Positions 39,436 through 48,561 of a stretch of 64,000 bases of DNA are shown in pieces. Positions within the stretch are counted from its first letter, which is position 1, and each line of letters begins with the position of its first letter. Location of the stretch: positions 1 to 64,000 of the forward strand of contig JAEYUW010000047.1 of the NCBI GenBank assembly GCA_023432225.1, given 5' to 3'. This DNA comes from Verrucomicrobiota bacterium (GTDB lineage Bacteria; Verrucomicrobiota; Verrucomicrobiia; Opitutales; Opitutaceae). A program made the translations under genes and the position numbers. The notes below the pieces were generated by a model, which saw nothing but the letters and a program-made list of their open reading frames with translations, was not told the origin of the DNA and ran no database searches.

Positions 39436-40868
39436 TCGGCGGGCTGCTCTGTGCCGCCTTCGAGGCGGTAGCGGAGGAATTGGCGCGTGACGCCGAGGCG
39501 GCGGGCGGCGGCGGAGACGTTGCCGCCGGTTTCGCGGAGGGCGTCGTCGATGAGCGCGGTCGTGACGGCGTCGAGGGAGAAACCGGACTCGGGCAGGCGC
39601 CACGCGGGGTTGCGCCAGTCGTGGAGTGGCTGGGCGGAGGAGTCGGAGGCCGGCTGGAAGCCGGCGCTACTTACGGGCGCGGCTAAATGCGCGAAGTCGA
39701 GGGGCGCGCCGGTTTGGCCGAAGATCACGGCGCGCTCGATTTCGTGGGCGAGCTCGCGGACGTTGCCGGGCCAGCGCTGGCTTTGGAGGCGGCGCGCGCC
39801 GTCATCGGAGATCGTGAGCGGGCGGAGGCGGTGGCGCTTCGCGGTGGCGGCGAGCAGCTGGCGCGCGAGGGCGACGATGTCGGCGCCGCGGTCGCGCAGC
39901 GGCGGCAGCGTGACGTGCAGGAGATTGAGGCGCTGGTAGAGGTCGTCGCGGAAGCCGCCGGTCTCGGCGAGCGCGCGGAGCGGGCGGTTGCTGGCGGCGA
40001 TGAGGCGTGCGTCGATCGCGATTTCCTTGTTCGAACCGAGGCGACGGATGCGGCCGTCCTCGATCGCGACGAGAACCTTGGCTTGGATGGCGGGCGAGAG
40101 CGACGCAATCTCGTCGAGGAAGAGCGTGCCGCCGTCGGCGGCTTCGAAGAGGCCGGTGCGCGCGGTGCGGGCGTCGGTGAACGCGCCGCGTTCGTGGCCG
40201 AAGAGTTCGGACTCGGCGAGTTGCTCGGGCAACGCAGCGCAGTTGACGGCGATGAACGGCTCGGCGGCGCGCGGGCCGTGGCGGTGCAGCCAGCGGGCGA
40301 GGGCGGTTTTGCCGGTGCCGGTTTCGCCTTCGATGAGCACGGGCGGCAGCCGACGTTCGAGGCGGCGCTCGGCGGCGAGGATGGTGTCGAGCTGGCGGCG
40401 GACGGCGTCGAGGCTGTGACCGAAGAAGAGTTCCGCGCCGTCGGCGCCGGTGGCGTTCTGGTGCTCGGTGCGGCGCGCGGCGGTGCGTTGCTGGCGGCAG
40501 CGCAGGAACGCGACGGGCAGCGCTTCGGGCTCGAAAGGTTTCGTGAGGTAGTCGCCCGCGCCGAGGCGCATCGCCTCGACGGCTTGCGGGATGCCGCCGA
40601 ACGCGGTCATGACGACGACGCCGGTGTTTTCCGAGAACGCGCCTTCGCGCAGGAGCATGAGCGCGTCGCCGTCGGGCAGGTGCAGGTCGACGAGCGCGAA
40701 GTCGAAGCTCAGGTCGCGCAACAGGCGGCGCGCTTCGGCGAGGTTGGTCGCTTCGGAGACTTCGCCGCCGAGCGCGCGCAGCGTCGCGACGAGCCGGCGA
40801 CGGAGCGCGGGGTCGTCTTCGAGAAGCAGGATCTCGCGGCGGGCGAGGGGAAGGGCGTCGGAAGCCAT
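39432..40868 (-). CDS. NtrC-family sigma-54-dependent response regulator
   Basis: A 478-residue activator. The receiver domain (about 8-125) has LLLEDDPAL and phospho-acceptor Asp in FALVDLHLPDGD near 59. The AAA+ domain has Walker A EGETGTGKTALARW near 183 and Walker B DGGTLFLDEI. The sigma-54 contact loop reads GAFTDA rather than GAFTGA (near 230). A Fis-type HTH ends the protein (NVSAAARRLGVTRQFLRYRL). A repeat-derived stretch, PVSSAGFQPASDS, sits in the linker near residue 400. The start is ATG 40868. The stop codon lies in a repeat. Its partner may be the kinase at 35156. Confidence 0.93.
   Translation of the reverse strand: MASDALPLARREILLLEDDPALRRRLVATLRALGGEVSEATNLAEARRLLRDLSFDFALVDLHLPDGDALMLLREGAFSENTGVVVMTAFGGIPQAVEAMRLGAGDYLTKPFEPEALPVAFLRCRQQRTAARRTEHQNATGADGAELFFGHSLDAVRRQLDTILAAERRLERRLPPVLIEGETGTGKTALARWLHRHGPRAAEPFIAVNCAALPEQLAESELFGHERGAFTDARTARTGLFEAADGGTLFLDEIASLSPAIQAKVLVAIEDGRIRRLGSNKEIAIDARLIAASNRPLRALAETGGFRDDLYQRLNLLHVTLPPLRDRGADIVALARQLLAATAKRHRLRPLTISDDGARRLQSQRWPGNVRELAHEIERAVIFGQTGAPLDFAHLAAPVSSAGFQPASDSSAQPLHDWRNPAWRLPESGFSLDAVTTALIDDALRETGGNVSAAARRLGVTRQFLRYRLEGGTEQPAE
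39645..39672. repeat. Hairpin repeat inside the regulator gene
   Basis: GGCCGGCT-GGA-AGCCGGC followed by GCTACTTA. It is one base different in the core from 21554-21578. It is read in frame in the linker between the AAA+ and HTH domains. Confidence 0.8.
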
Positions 40869-41036
40869 CGCAGGTGAAACGAAGCGCAGTGAGGCGCGCG
40901 GGTGGATGGCAGGCAAGCCCGCGGTGACGACGGCTACGTCGCGGGTTGAGGCGCTCTGCCGATGGCTCAGCGCGGCTATCTCGCAGGTTGACGTTGGTCA
41001 GCGTTAGCAGTCAGCGCGCAGGAGCGCAGAACGATA

Positions 41037-41492
41037 CTATGCTTCATCGTCGGAATGATCGATTTCCGACCACTTATAGACTTCGATCAATTCGTCGAAG
41101 GACTGCGCTCTCGTGATCCGCTTCTCCAATTCATCCGCCGCGACAAATTGGGTGAGGATATCATCATCCTGCTGGACCGCCTTCAAGTATGCCTGCTTTA
41201 ACTCTTCGAGGTCAAATGACGCAGGCTGATGCCAAAGAATCGTAACGGTAACTCGCGGATTATACACCGTGTTGGCGAGGAGGATTCGCCACCAACTCTT
41301 TTGGATTGGTGACACGACCCTTTTCGCCGCCCACCGACGACCATCGCGATCGAATATCGTGCATTTCTCGGCGAAACCGCCCAAAGCACCAAGGGTGGTA
41401 GCCGTGATCGTCGATTCATACTGAGGTTTGAACGAGAAGTAGCCATCGGGGCCGACCTCGAAACATGGACCTTGGGGTGCGATCATCTGCAT
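41037..41492 (-). CDS. Hypothetical protein with AT-richer composition
   Basis: A 151-residue protein with no family I recognise. It begins FEVGPDGYFSFKPQYESTIT and is soluble, with an acidic tail (IDHSDDEA). Codon use is clearly less GC-rich than both neighbours (many ATT, GAT, AAT, TAT codons), which suggests recent acquisition. It lies alone between the activator and rnr, in a gap that otherwise holds no clear repeats. An immunity or cargo-like role is only a guess. Confidence 0.65.
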   Translation of the reverse strand: MQMIAPQGPCFEVGPDGYFSFKPQYESTITATTLGALGGFAEKCTIFDRDGRRWAAKRVVSPIQKSWWRILLANTVYNPRVTVTILWHQPASFDLEELKQAYLKAVQQDDDILTQFVAADELEKRITRAQSFDELIEVYKWSEIDHSDDEA

Positions 41493-41548
41493 CTTTGTGG
41501 TTCAGGTTGGGCAGAACAGTTTGGGGTAAAGCTCGTCGTTGGCAGCGC

Positions 41549-43798
41549 TCACGGCACCGTGAAATCCAGCATGCGCTTCTGGCGGTCGACGCGGAGGATC
41601 GTGACTTCGATCGTGTGGCCGAGTTCGAATTTGCGCTTCGTCTTGCGGCCGATGAACGCCGTGCCGCTCGGGTTGAGCTGATAAAAGTCGTCCTGCACCG
41701 ACGAGATCGGCACCAGGCCGAAGGCGCCGGCGGCGGCGAGTTCGACGAAGAAACCGTGATTGCGGACGTCGGTGATGACGGCTTTGAAGCGCGTTTTCTT
41801 TTTCTTCTCCGCCTCGCGTTCGAAGAACTCGGCGAGCTTCACCTTCACGGAGTCGCGCTCGGCTTCGGTGCTGTTGATCTCGGTGAGCGAGAGGTGCTCG
41901 GCGAGCGTCTCGGCGCGGGCGATGTTGTAGGCGGCGCTGTTCGGACCGGCCGGGTAGCCTTCGAACTTCACGAGGTAGTGCTCGAAGACGCGGTGGACGA
42001 CGAGGTCGGAGTAGCGGCGGATCGGCGAGGTGAAGTGCGTGTAGTCCTGCTTCGCGAGGCCGAAGTGGCCGTCGGGCTTGGCGCGGTAACAGGCTTTGCG
42101 CATCGAGCGGAGGACTTGGACGCGGAGCAGGTGGCCTTGCGGGTGGTCCTTCAGGAACGCGAGGAGCTTCACGAGTTCTTCGCGTTTGTTGAGGTCGCCG
42201 ACCTTGATGCCTTGCGTGGCGAGTTCACGGCGGAGGTCGTCGAGGCGTTCCTCGTCGGGGTCGTCGTGGACGCGGTAGAGCGACGGGAGGTTTTGCGTGC
42301 GGGTGAGGCGGGCGACGGCTTCGTTGGCGAGGAGCATGAACTCCTCGATGAGTTGGTGGCTCTCGTCGTTCTCGATTTTCTCGATGCGGTCGGCGTAGCC
42401 TTGCTCGTCGACGAAGATTTTCGTCTCGGGCATGTCGAGGTCGAGCGAGCCGTGGCGGAAGCGGTCGGCGCGGAGTTTTTTGGCGATGGCCCAGAGCTGG
42501 CGCGTCCACTTCTGGAGATTCGTCAGCTCGTCGTGCGAGAGCGACGAGAGCAGGCGGCCGGTGGAGCCGGTCTGGTGTTTCGGCGGGACGGGCAGGCGGC
42601 GGATGGCGTCGAGGCTGTCTTCGAACATCAGCGCGTAGGCTTGCTTGTAAGTGAGGCGCTTGATCGAGCGGATGACGGTGTTGGCGAACTCGGTTTTCTT
42701 GAGGCGTCCGCCGGAGGAGAAGGTGAAGATCGCGGCCTTGGTCAGGCGGTCCTGCGCTTCGACGAGTGAGCAGAGCCCGTTGGAAAGTTTTTCGGGCAAC
42801 ATCGGCACGACGGCGCCGACGAGGTAGGTGGAGTTGCCGCGCTGCTGCGCTTCGCGGTCGAGCGCGGTGCCTTGGCGGACGTAGGTGCTGACGTCGGCGA
42901 TGTGCACGCCGACGCGGATGTCGCCGTTCGCGAGGTATTCGAGCGAGAGCGCGTCGTCGAAGTCCTTCGCGTCGTCGGGGTCGATCGTGAACGTCGGGAT
43001 GTCGCGGAAATCCATCCGGCCGCGGAGTTCTTGCGGGCGAACTTCGGGCGGGATGGCGGCGGCTTCGCGGACGACTTCGGGCGGGAACGCGGGCGAGAGG
43101 TTGTATTTGTGGTAGATCGCGGCGAGCTCGGCGCGCGGTTCGAAGGCGCGGCCGAGTTTTTCGACGATCTCGCCGGCGGGGCTGCGGTGGCGCTCCGTCC
43201 ACTCGGCGATGCGGACGACGACTTTGTCGCCGACGGCGGGCATCGGGCGGAGCTTCGAGCGCATCGGATCGTCGACGATGATGTCGAGCGGGATGCGCGG
43301 ATCGTCGGGCATCACGTAGAAATACGTGCGGCCGCGGTGGAGCGTGCCGGTGGTGGTGTCGTTGGCGCGCGAGAGAATTTCGATGACGCGGCCGGCGCGC
43401 TCGTCGGACTTGAGGAAGCGGTATTGATCGCGCTCTCGACCGGTGATGAGGCGGACGACGACGGTGTCGCCGTGGAGCGCGACGCCGGTGTTTTCCGCGG
43501 CGATCTGGATGGCGGGCTCGCGCTCGGGCGAGTTGACCTTGCCTTCGGGGATGACGATGGCGGAGCCGGATTGGCGGAAGCTGATGCGACCGGTGATGAG
43601 ATCGGCTTCCTGCGGGAGGCAGAGGCGGTCGCCCTTCACGAGGACGATGCGGCCGGTGCGGATGAGCTCGCGCGCTTCTTGGGCGAACTTGCGGCGGTCC
43701 TTGGTGTGGAGGTGCAGCTCGCGGCCGAGGCGCTCGAGGGAAGTCGGCACGTAGTTGCGGTGGCCGAGGTGGGAGAGAAGTTTTTCCCGGAAATTCAT
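41549..43798 (-). CDS. rnr: Ribonuclease R
   Basis: A 749-residue 3'-5' exoribonuclease of the RNB family that degrades structured RNA. The N-terminal OB domains lead to the RNB catalytic core with FTIDPDDAKDFDDALS near residue 278 (metal-binding Asp residues), then HIADVSTYV and later TSPIRRYSDLVVH. The C-terminal S1 domain (about 665-749) has FVELAAAGAFGLVPISSV. Length fits RNase R/VacB. The start ATG 43798 is chosen by homology (MNFREKLLSHLGHRNY). It is divergent from the photolyase gene. Confidence 0.95.
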   Translation of the reverse strand: MNFREKLLSHLGHRNYVPTSLERLGRELHLHTKDRRKFAQEARELIRTGRIVLVKGDRLCLPQEADLITGRISFRQSGSAIVIPEGKVNSPEREPAIQIAAENTGVALHGDTVVVRLITGRERDQYRFLKSDERAGRVIEILSRANDTTTGTLHRGRTYFYVMPDDPRIPLDIIVDDPMRSKLRPMPAVGDKVVVRIAEWTERHRSPAGEIVEKLGRAFEPRAELAAIYHKYNLSPAFPPEVVREAAAIPPEVRPQELRGRMDFRDIPTFTIDPDDAKDFDDALSLEYLANGDIRVGVHIADVSTYVRQGTALDREAQQRGNSTYLVGAVVPMLPEKLSNGLCSLVEAQDRLTKAAIFTFSSGGRLKKTEFANTVIRSIKRLTYKQAYALMFEDSLDAIRRLPVPPKHQTGSTGRLLSSLSHDELTNLQKWTRQLWAIAKKLRADRFRHGSLDLDMPETKIFVDEQGYADRIEKIENDESHQLIEEFMLLANEAVARLTRTQNLPSLYRVHDDPDEERLDDLRRELATQGIKVGDLNKREELVKLLAFLKDHPQGHLLRVQVLRSMRKACYRAKPDGHFGLAKQDYTHFTSPIRRYSDLVVHRVFEHYLVKFEGYPAGPNSAAYNIARAETLAEHLSLTEINSTEAERDSVKVKLAEFFEREAEKKKKTRFKAVITDVRNHGFFVELAAAGAFGLVPISSVQDDFYQLNPSGTAFIGRKTKRKFELGHTIEVTILRVDRQKRMLDFTVP

Positions 43799-43948
43799 AG
43801 GGTAGGAGGCGGCGCTGGCGTGCGTGAAAGCGGCAGGCCCGAGCGCGCGAAGTGAAAGTTACGGTGCCTGAGGTGGGTTTGGATGCAACCGGGGAATTTT
43901 TTCTGGCGATGCCTTTACTCGACGGCGTGGCGTGGTAGCGGTGCAGAC

Positions 43949-45394
43949 GTGGCTCTCACGATCGTCTGGTTTCGTCAGGATCTGCGCTTGCAGGACAACC
44001 CGGCGCTGCTCGCCGCGGTGCAGCGCGGTGCGGTGCTGCCGGTGTATGTGTTCGATGACGCGGGCGAGGGACGCTGGGCGATGGGCGGGGCGTCGCGGTG
44101 GTGGCTGCATCACTCGCTTGCGGCGCTCGACGCGGCGTTGCGGGAGCGCGGCGCGCGGCTGGTGCTCGCGCGTGGGGAGAGCGGCGCGGTGTTGCGCGAG
44201 TTGGTGAAGCAGAGCGGAGCGGACGCGGTTTATTGGAACCGTCGCTATGAGCCGGCTGCGATGGCGCGCGACGCGGCGATCAAGACGGACCTGAGCGCGG
44301 CGGGCGTGGAGGTGAAGAGTTTCGCGGCGTCGGTGTTGTTCGAGCCGCAGACGGTGAAGAACAAGAGTGGCGGGCCGTTCCAAGTTTTCACGCCGTTCTG
44401 GCGGCATTGTTTGACGCTCGAGGTCGCGGAGCCGGTGAAGTTGCCCGCGGGAAAAATCGCGACGCCGGCGGAGATGCCGCGCTCGCTGGCGCTCGGCGAG
44501 TTGGAGTTGTTGCCGCGGATTTCGTGGGACGCGGGCTTTCGCGCGGCGTGGGAGCCGGGCGAAGCGGGCGCAACGAAGCGGCTGAGAAAATTCGTGGCGG
44601 GCGCGATGGAGCGCTATGCGGATGAGCGCAATTTGCCGGATCGCGACGGGACGTCGGCGCTGTCGCCGCATTTGCACTTCGGCGAAATCAGCCCGCGGCA
44701 GATTTGGAGTGCGGTGCGCGCGAGTGCTCAGGGATCGGGCGTGTTTCCGCCGAACCGCGGCGCGCAGGTTTTTCTCAGCGAAGTGGGCTGGCGGGAGTTT
44801 GCGTATCACCTGTTGTTTCATTTCCCGCACACGCCGGAAGCGCCGTTGCGGGAGGAATTCGGGCGTTTCCCGTGGCGCGTGGATGCGGCGCAGCTGCGCG
44901 CGTGGCAGCGCGGGCAGACGGGTTATCCGATCGTCGACGCGGGCATGCGACAGTTGTGGGCGACCGGCTGGATGCACAATCGCGTGCGGATGATCGTGGC
45001 GTCGTTTCTCGTGAAGCACCTGAGGATTTCGTGGCAGGAGGGCGCGGCGTGGTTCTGGGACACGCTGGTCGATGCTGATCTCGCAGCGAACACGCTGGGT
45101 TGGCAATGGACCGCGGGCTGCGGAGCGGATGCGGCGCCGTATTTTCGCATTTTCAATCCGATCCTGCAGGGCGCGAAGTTTGACCCGAATGGCGACTATG
45201 TGCGGCGTTGGGTGCCGGAGCTGGCGCGCGTGCCGGCGGAGTTTATTCACGCGCCGTGGGAGGCGCCGCCGTTGGAGTTGAGCGCCGCGGGTGTGGTGTT
45301 GGGGAAAGATTATCCGCGACCGATCGTGGACCACGGCCAGGCGCGGACGGCGGCGCTGGCGGCCTTGCAGGCGATGCGCGCGCGCGAGGATTGA
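43949..45394 (+). CDS. phrB: Deoxyribodipyrimidine photolyase
   Basis: A 481-residue flavin enzyme that repairs UV-induced pyrimidine dimers using light. The N-terminal domain begins ALTIVWFRQDLRLQDNPAL, and WNRRYEPAAMARDAAIK follows near residue 95. The C-terminal FAD domain has TSALSPHLHFGEISPRQIW, EVGWREFAYHLLFHFPH, and GYPIVDAGMRQLWATGWMHN, with the Trp-rich electron path and AGCGADAAPYFRIFNP. These are class I CPD photolyase signatures. The start is GTG 43949, where homology begins; an ATG at 43883 is also in frame. A cryptochrome role cannot be excluded from sequence. Confidence 0.94.
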   Translation: MALTIVWFRQDLRLQDNPALLAAVQRGAVLPVYVFDDAGEGRWAMGGASRWWLHHSLAALDAALRERGARLVLARGESGAVLRELVKQSGADAVYWNRRYEPAAMARDAAIKTDLSAAGVEVKSFAASVLFEPQTVKNKSGGPFQVFTPFWRHCLTLEVAEPVKLPAGKIATPAEMPRSLALGELELLPRISWDAGFRAAWEPGEAGATKRLRKFVAGAMERYADERNLPDRDGTSALSPHLHFGEISPRQIWSAVRASAQGSGVFPPNRGAQVFLSEVGWREFAYHLLFHFPHTPEAPLREEFGRFPWRVDAAQLRAWQRGQTGYPIVDAGMRQLWATGWMHNRVRMIVASFLVKHLRISWQEGAAWFWDTLVDADLAANTLGWQWTAGCGADAAPYFRIFNPILQGAKFDPNGDYVRRWVPELARVPAEFIHAPWEAPPLELSAAGVVLGKDYPRPIVDHGQARTAALAALQAMRARED

Positions 45395-45457
45395 ACGGAG
45401 AGGTAATTCGGCCCTTGCCAGTGCCGAAGGCGGCGCTGGAGATAAGCGATTCGCGTT

Positions 45458-46672
45458 ATGGTGTTTCGCTCCAAGCTCAACGTGCTCGCCGGTTTGCTTG
45501 CCGGGATCGTGCTGGTCGGGACGCTCATGCTGACGCTCGGGGTGCCGCGCACCTGGGATCTTTGGCGCGTGCCCGCGGGCATGGTGAGTTTCATGGATTT
45601 GCGGGTCGTGACGGCGGGCGCGCAGTCGCATCGCGAGGGGTTCGATCCAATGTATCAGAATCCGCACGATTTCATCCAGCGGCTCGTGAACTACCCGCGG
45701 CTGTGGCAGGCGGCGTATGCGTTTCCGATCGATGAGACGGACACCGTCTGGCTCGCGGCGGTGGTGCTCGTGTTGTTTTTCGGCACGTTGTTTTGGGCGC
45801 TGCCGCCGATGTCGAACGTGCAGGTTGGCTTGCTGCTGCTGGCGGTGTTTTCGCCCGCGATGATGCTCGGCTATGAGCGCGGCAACACGGACCTGGTGGT
45901 TTTTGCGGTGCTCGCGCTCGCCGTGGCGGCGCAGCGGAATGCGTTGAGCTTCGTGCTCGTGCTGTTCGCGTTCGCCTTGAAGTTGTTCCCGTTCGCGGCG
46001 CTGGCGGTGCTGCTCGGTTTCGAGCGGCGCGCGGCTTTGCGCTGGGCGGGCTGGTCGCTGGCGTTTGCGGTTTTCTACGCGGCGTTCTACTACGACGACT
46101 TGCGGCAAATCATCGCGACCACTCCGCGCGGCGTGTGGCTGTCGTTTGGGCGTGATGTGGTGTCGCTGCGGCTGGCGGCCGATCAATCCGAGTGGGCGCG
46201 AGTGGTGTCGTGGGTCGGACTGGCGACGGCGGTTGGCTGGATCGCATTCGCGTTGCGCAGTTGGTGGCGCGGAGAAAGCGATGAGGTCGGACCCGACGAT
46301 GCGGGCATGCGCGGCTTCCGCATCGGCGCGGCGTGTTTCGTGGGCACGTTTTTGATCGGCACTAATTTTGCCTACAAACTGGTGTTTCTGCTGCTGGCCC
46401 TGCCGCAGTTGTTGGAGTGGGCGAGGGATGCCGGCGGGTGGAGGCGGTGGCCGGCGCGGATCGCGGTGGCGGGCGTGTATCTGGCGTTGTGGCTGCCAGC
46501 GTGGGAAAAGCCAGGGTCGGACCCGCGCGCGGCGCGCGGCCTCGATTTCTGGCTTGGGCAAGCGGCGCACTGGGTCTTGTTCGGCGCGTTGGTGTGGCTG
46601 TTGGTGCAGACGGCGCCGGGGTGGCTGCGGGATTGGGCACGGCGGCGCGAGGCGCGGAGGGCGGCCGCATGA
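45458..46672 (+). CDS. Polytopic membrane protein, GT87-like
   Basis: A 404-residue protein with about ten membrane helices. A luminal-type loop carries DLRVVTAGAQSHREGFDPMY, and YERGNTDLVVFAVLALA resembles GT87 (DUF2029) mannosyltransferase-like proteins that use lipid-linked sugars. This assignment rests on topology and those two segments. It overlaps the next gene by four bases, so the two are coupled. The substrate is unknown. Confidence 0.78.
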   Translation: MVFRSKLNVLAGLLAGIVLVGTLMLTLGVPRTWDLWRVPAGMVSFMDLRVVTAGAQSHREGFDPMYQNPHDFIQRLVNYPRLWQAAYAFPIDETDTVWLAAVVLVLFFGTLFWALPPMSNVQVGLLLLAVFSPAMMLGYERGNTDLVVFAVLALAVAAQRNALSFVLVLFAFALKLFPFAALAVLLGFERRAALRWAGWSLAFAVFYAAFYYDDLRQIIATTPRGVWLSFGRDVVSLRLAADQSEWARVVSWVGLATAVGWIAFALRSWWRGESDEVGPDDAGMRGFRIGAACFVGTFLIGTNFAYKLVFLLLALPQLLEWARDAGGWRRWPARIAVAGVYLALWLPAWEKPGSDPRAARGLDFWLGQAAHWVLFGALVWLLVQTAPGWLRDWARRREARRAAA

Positions 46673-48483
46673 TCCGGGGAATCTTTCAGTGGCTGGATGC
46701 GCATCCGGCGTTTTACTGGGGCGGGTTTGTGGCCGCGTTGCTGGCGTGGATCGTGCGCTGTCGTGCGCTCGGCGTGCGACGCGCGACGGACCGGAGCACG
46801 CTCGATCTTTTGACGTGGCTGGTGCTGGCGGGCGTGGTGCTGGCCGGGCGATGGCCGGAGCTGTTCATGGCGCGCGGCGTGCACGAGGAAGAGGCGCGAG
46901 TGGTGCTCGGAGCGCTGGGATTGGCGGAGTCGGGACGCGCGTTTCGGGCGTTTGTCTTCGAAGGCGCGGGACCGCTGACGTCGGCGTTGCTGTTGCCGAC
47001 GCACTGGCTCGGCGTGCCGCAGGATTATTTCAATGTTCGACTCGTCGCGCTACTCTGCGACTGGGCGACGTTGGGAGGTGTGCTGGCGATGCTGCGGCGG
47101 CGCTACGAGGCGGACATCGCTGCCTGGGCGGGTGGCGTGCTGGCGCTCTTTTTGGCCGGGCCGTGGAGTGAGCGGTGGGCCGGGGAGGTGTCGCTCCATC
47201 TGTTGCTGGCGCTGACGGCAGTCGCGGCTCTCGTGCTCGGGCGGGAGGATACGCCGCGCGATGAGGGAGTGGATTTCCGTGGCGCCGTGGCGGGATTGAT
47301 CGTCAGCGCGATGCCTTGGGTGCACCGCGAAGCGGCGTGGTGGGCGATCGCGTGCGTGGTTGCCGGGGCACTTTGGTGTCGCGGCGGTCGGCGCGCGCGC
47401 TGGTTGACGGGCGCGGCGGGTTACGGGGTGACGGTGACGACGGCGCTCGTGTGGGGCACGGGAGTTTGGCCGGAATTTTGGGACGGTTACGTGCTCGGGT
47501 CGGCGGGGGCGGGCACGGCGGGCGCTTGGTGGGGCGGGCTGGCGGCGGCAGGTGGAATAGTCGGCGCCACGCTGTGCGGAGTCGAAGCGTGGAGACGCAC
47601 GGGGCGCTTCGGGAAAGCCGAAGTCGCGGCGTCGGTCGTGGCTTTGGCGGGGGTGGCGCTCGCGGCAATCTACGGTGCGCCGAACATGGTGGGGCGACTG
47701 GCAGAGCACTGGCGGCGGCCGCGCACGGAGCTCGCGAGCGAATTACGGGCTTGGGCGGAGCCGGGCGATCGGGTGGCGCTGTGGGGCGCGGCGTCGAGCG
47801 GACTCGTCGAGAGCGGGTTGCGATCAGTGACGCCTTTTGCGGTATCGGATGAGAGCAACTGGCGCTGGCAGCAACGGTGGTTCGACGTGGTTCGCCGTCA
47901 GGAGGCGGCGGTGCTTGTCGTGGCGGCGGGAGAGCGCTCGGAGGCGTTGCGCGCGCTGCTGCAGGATCGGTTTCGCTTGGGTTGGGAGGGAGCCGAGGGG
48001 AAAATTTATCTCCGCAATGAGCGCATGCATCGACACGTGATGCGGCGTCCGGGGGCCCAGCCGATCAAGATTGAGGATCTCGCGGTCGCGGAAGCGTTCG
48101 GGGGTGTCAGCGAGATTGGCGAAGGACGAATTGCCACGCATGCGCCGGCGCGACTGGTGGCTCGCGTGCCGACGGGGGCCCGCCGCGTGATGGGAGTTTT
48201 CGGGTTTTATCCGGACTCCTATCGGCATCCGGGACGAACGACGGACGGGGGCCGGTTTAGCGTGGCGTGGCTGCGGGAGGGCGGCCGCAAGCGCGAGGCC
48301 GCGATCGAGCGTTGGTTAACTCCCGCGCAGGTGCCGGGCGACCGCGGGGCGCAGGACTTTTCTTTGGAAATCCCGGAGGACGCGGAGGCGGTGGAGTTCA
48401 GGGTCGAGAGCGGTGGCTCGATGAGTTTCGACTGGGGCTTTTGGGGCGAGCTGAGATTCGAGCGCGAGCCAGCGGGGCGCTGA
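46669..48483 (+). CDS. Polytopic membrane protein, glycosyltransferase-39-like
   Basis: A 604-residue protein. The N-terminal two-thirds has about ten membrane helices with a loop near the start containing ARGVHEEEARVVLGALGL, where acidic residues sit as in GT-C enzymes. The C-terminal third (about 360-604) is soluble and looks beta-rich, possibly a carbohydrate-binding or lid domain. The start overlaps the upstream stop by four bases. Together they probably transfer sugars on the outer face of the membrane; this is inference. Confidence 0.75.
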   Translation: MIRGIFQWLDAHPAFYWGGFVAALLAWIVRCRALGVRRATDRSTLDLLTWLVLAGVVLAGRWPELFMARGVHEEEARVVLGALGLAESGRAFRAFVFEGAGPLTSALLLPTHWLGVPQDYFNVRLVALLCDWATLGGVLAMLRRRYEADIAAWAGGVLALFLAGPWSERWAGEVSLHLLLALTAVAALVLGREDTPRDEGVDFRGAVAGLIVSAMPWVHREAAWWAIACVVAGALWCRGGRRARWLTGAAGYGVTVTTALVWGTGVWPEFWDGYVLGSAGAGTAGAWWGGLAAAGGIVGATLCGVEAWRRTGRFGKAEVAASVVALAGVALAAIYGAPNMVGRLAEHWRRPRTELASELRAWAEPGDRVALWGAASSGLVESGLRSVTPFAVSDESNWRWQQRWFDVVRRQEAAVLVVAAGERSEALRALLQDRFRLGWEGAEGKIYLRNERMHRHVMRRPGAQPIKIEDLAVAEAFGGVSEIGEGRIATHAPARLVARVPTGARRVMGVFGFYPDSYRHPGRTTDGGRFSVAWLREGGRKREAAIERWLTPAQVPGDRGAQDFSLEIPEDAEAVEFRVESGGSMSFDWGFWGELRFEREPAGR

Positions 48484-48561
48484 GATGAAGGCTGCTGCGG
48501 ATGGCTGGAAAAATCCGGGCTTCCCAAGCACCCCGGGAGATGTATGGTGTCGACCTTTTAT

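Noticed and set aside
39432..40868. GAFTDA taken as proof of a sigma-54-independent regulator
   Set aside because: The variant occurs in active NtrC-family proteins; by itself it does not show loss of sigma-54 contact.
43859..46570. A 903-codon Arg/His/Pro-rich open frame opposite the photolyase and membrane protein
   Set aside because: Composition is typical of the reverse frame of GC-rich genes; the plus-strand genes are clear.
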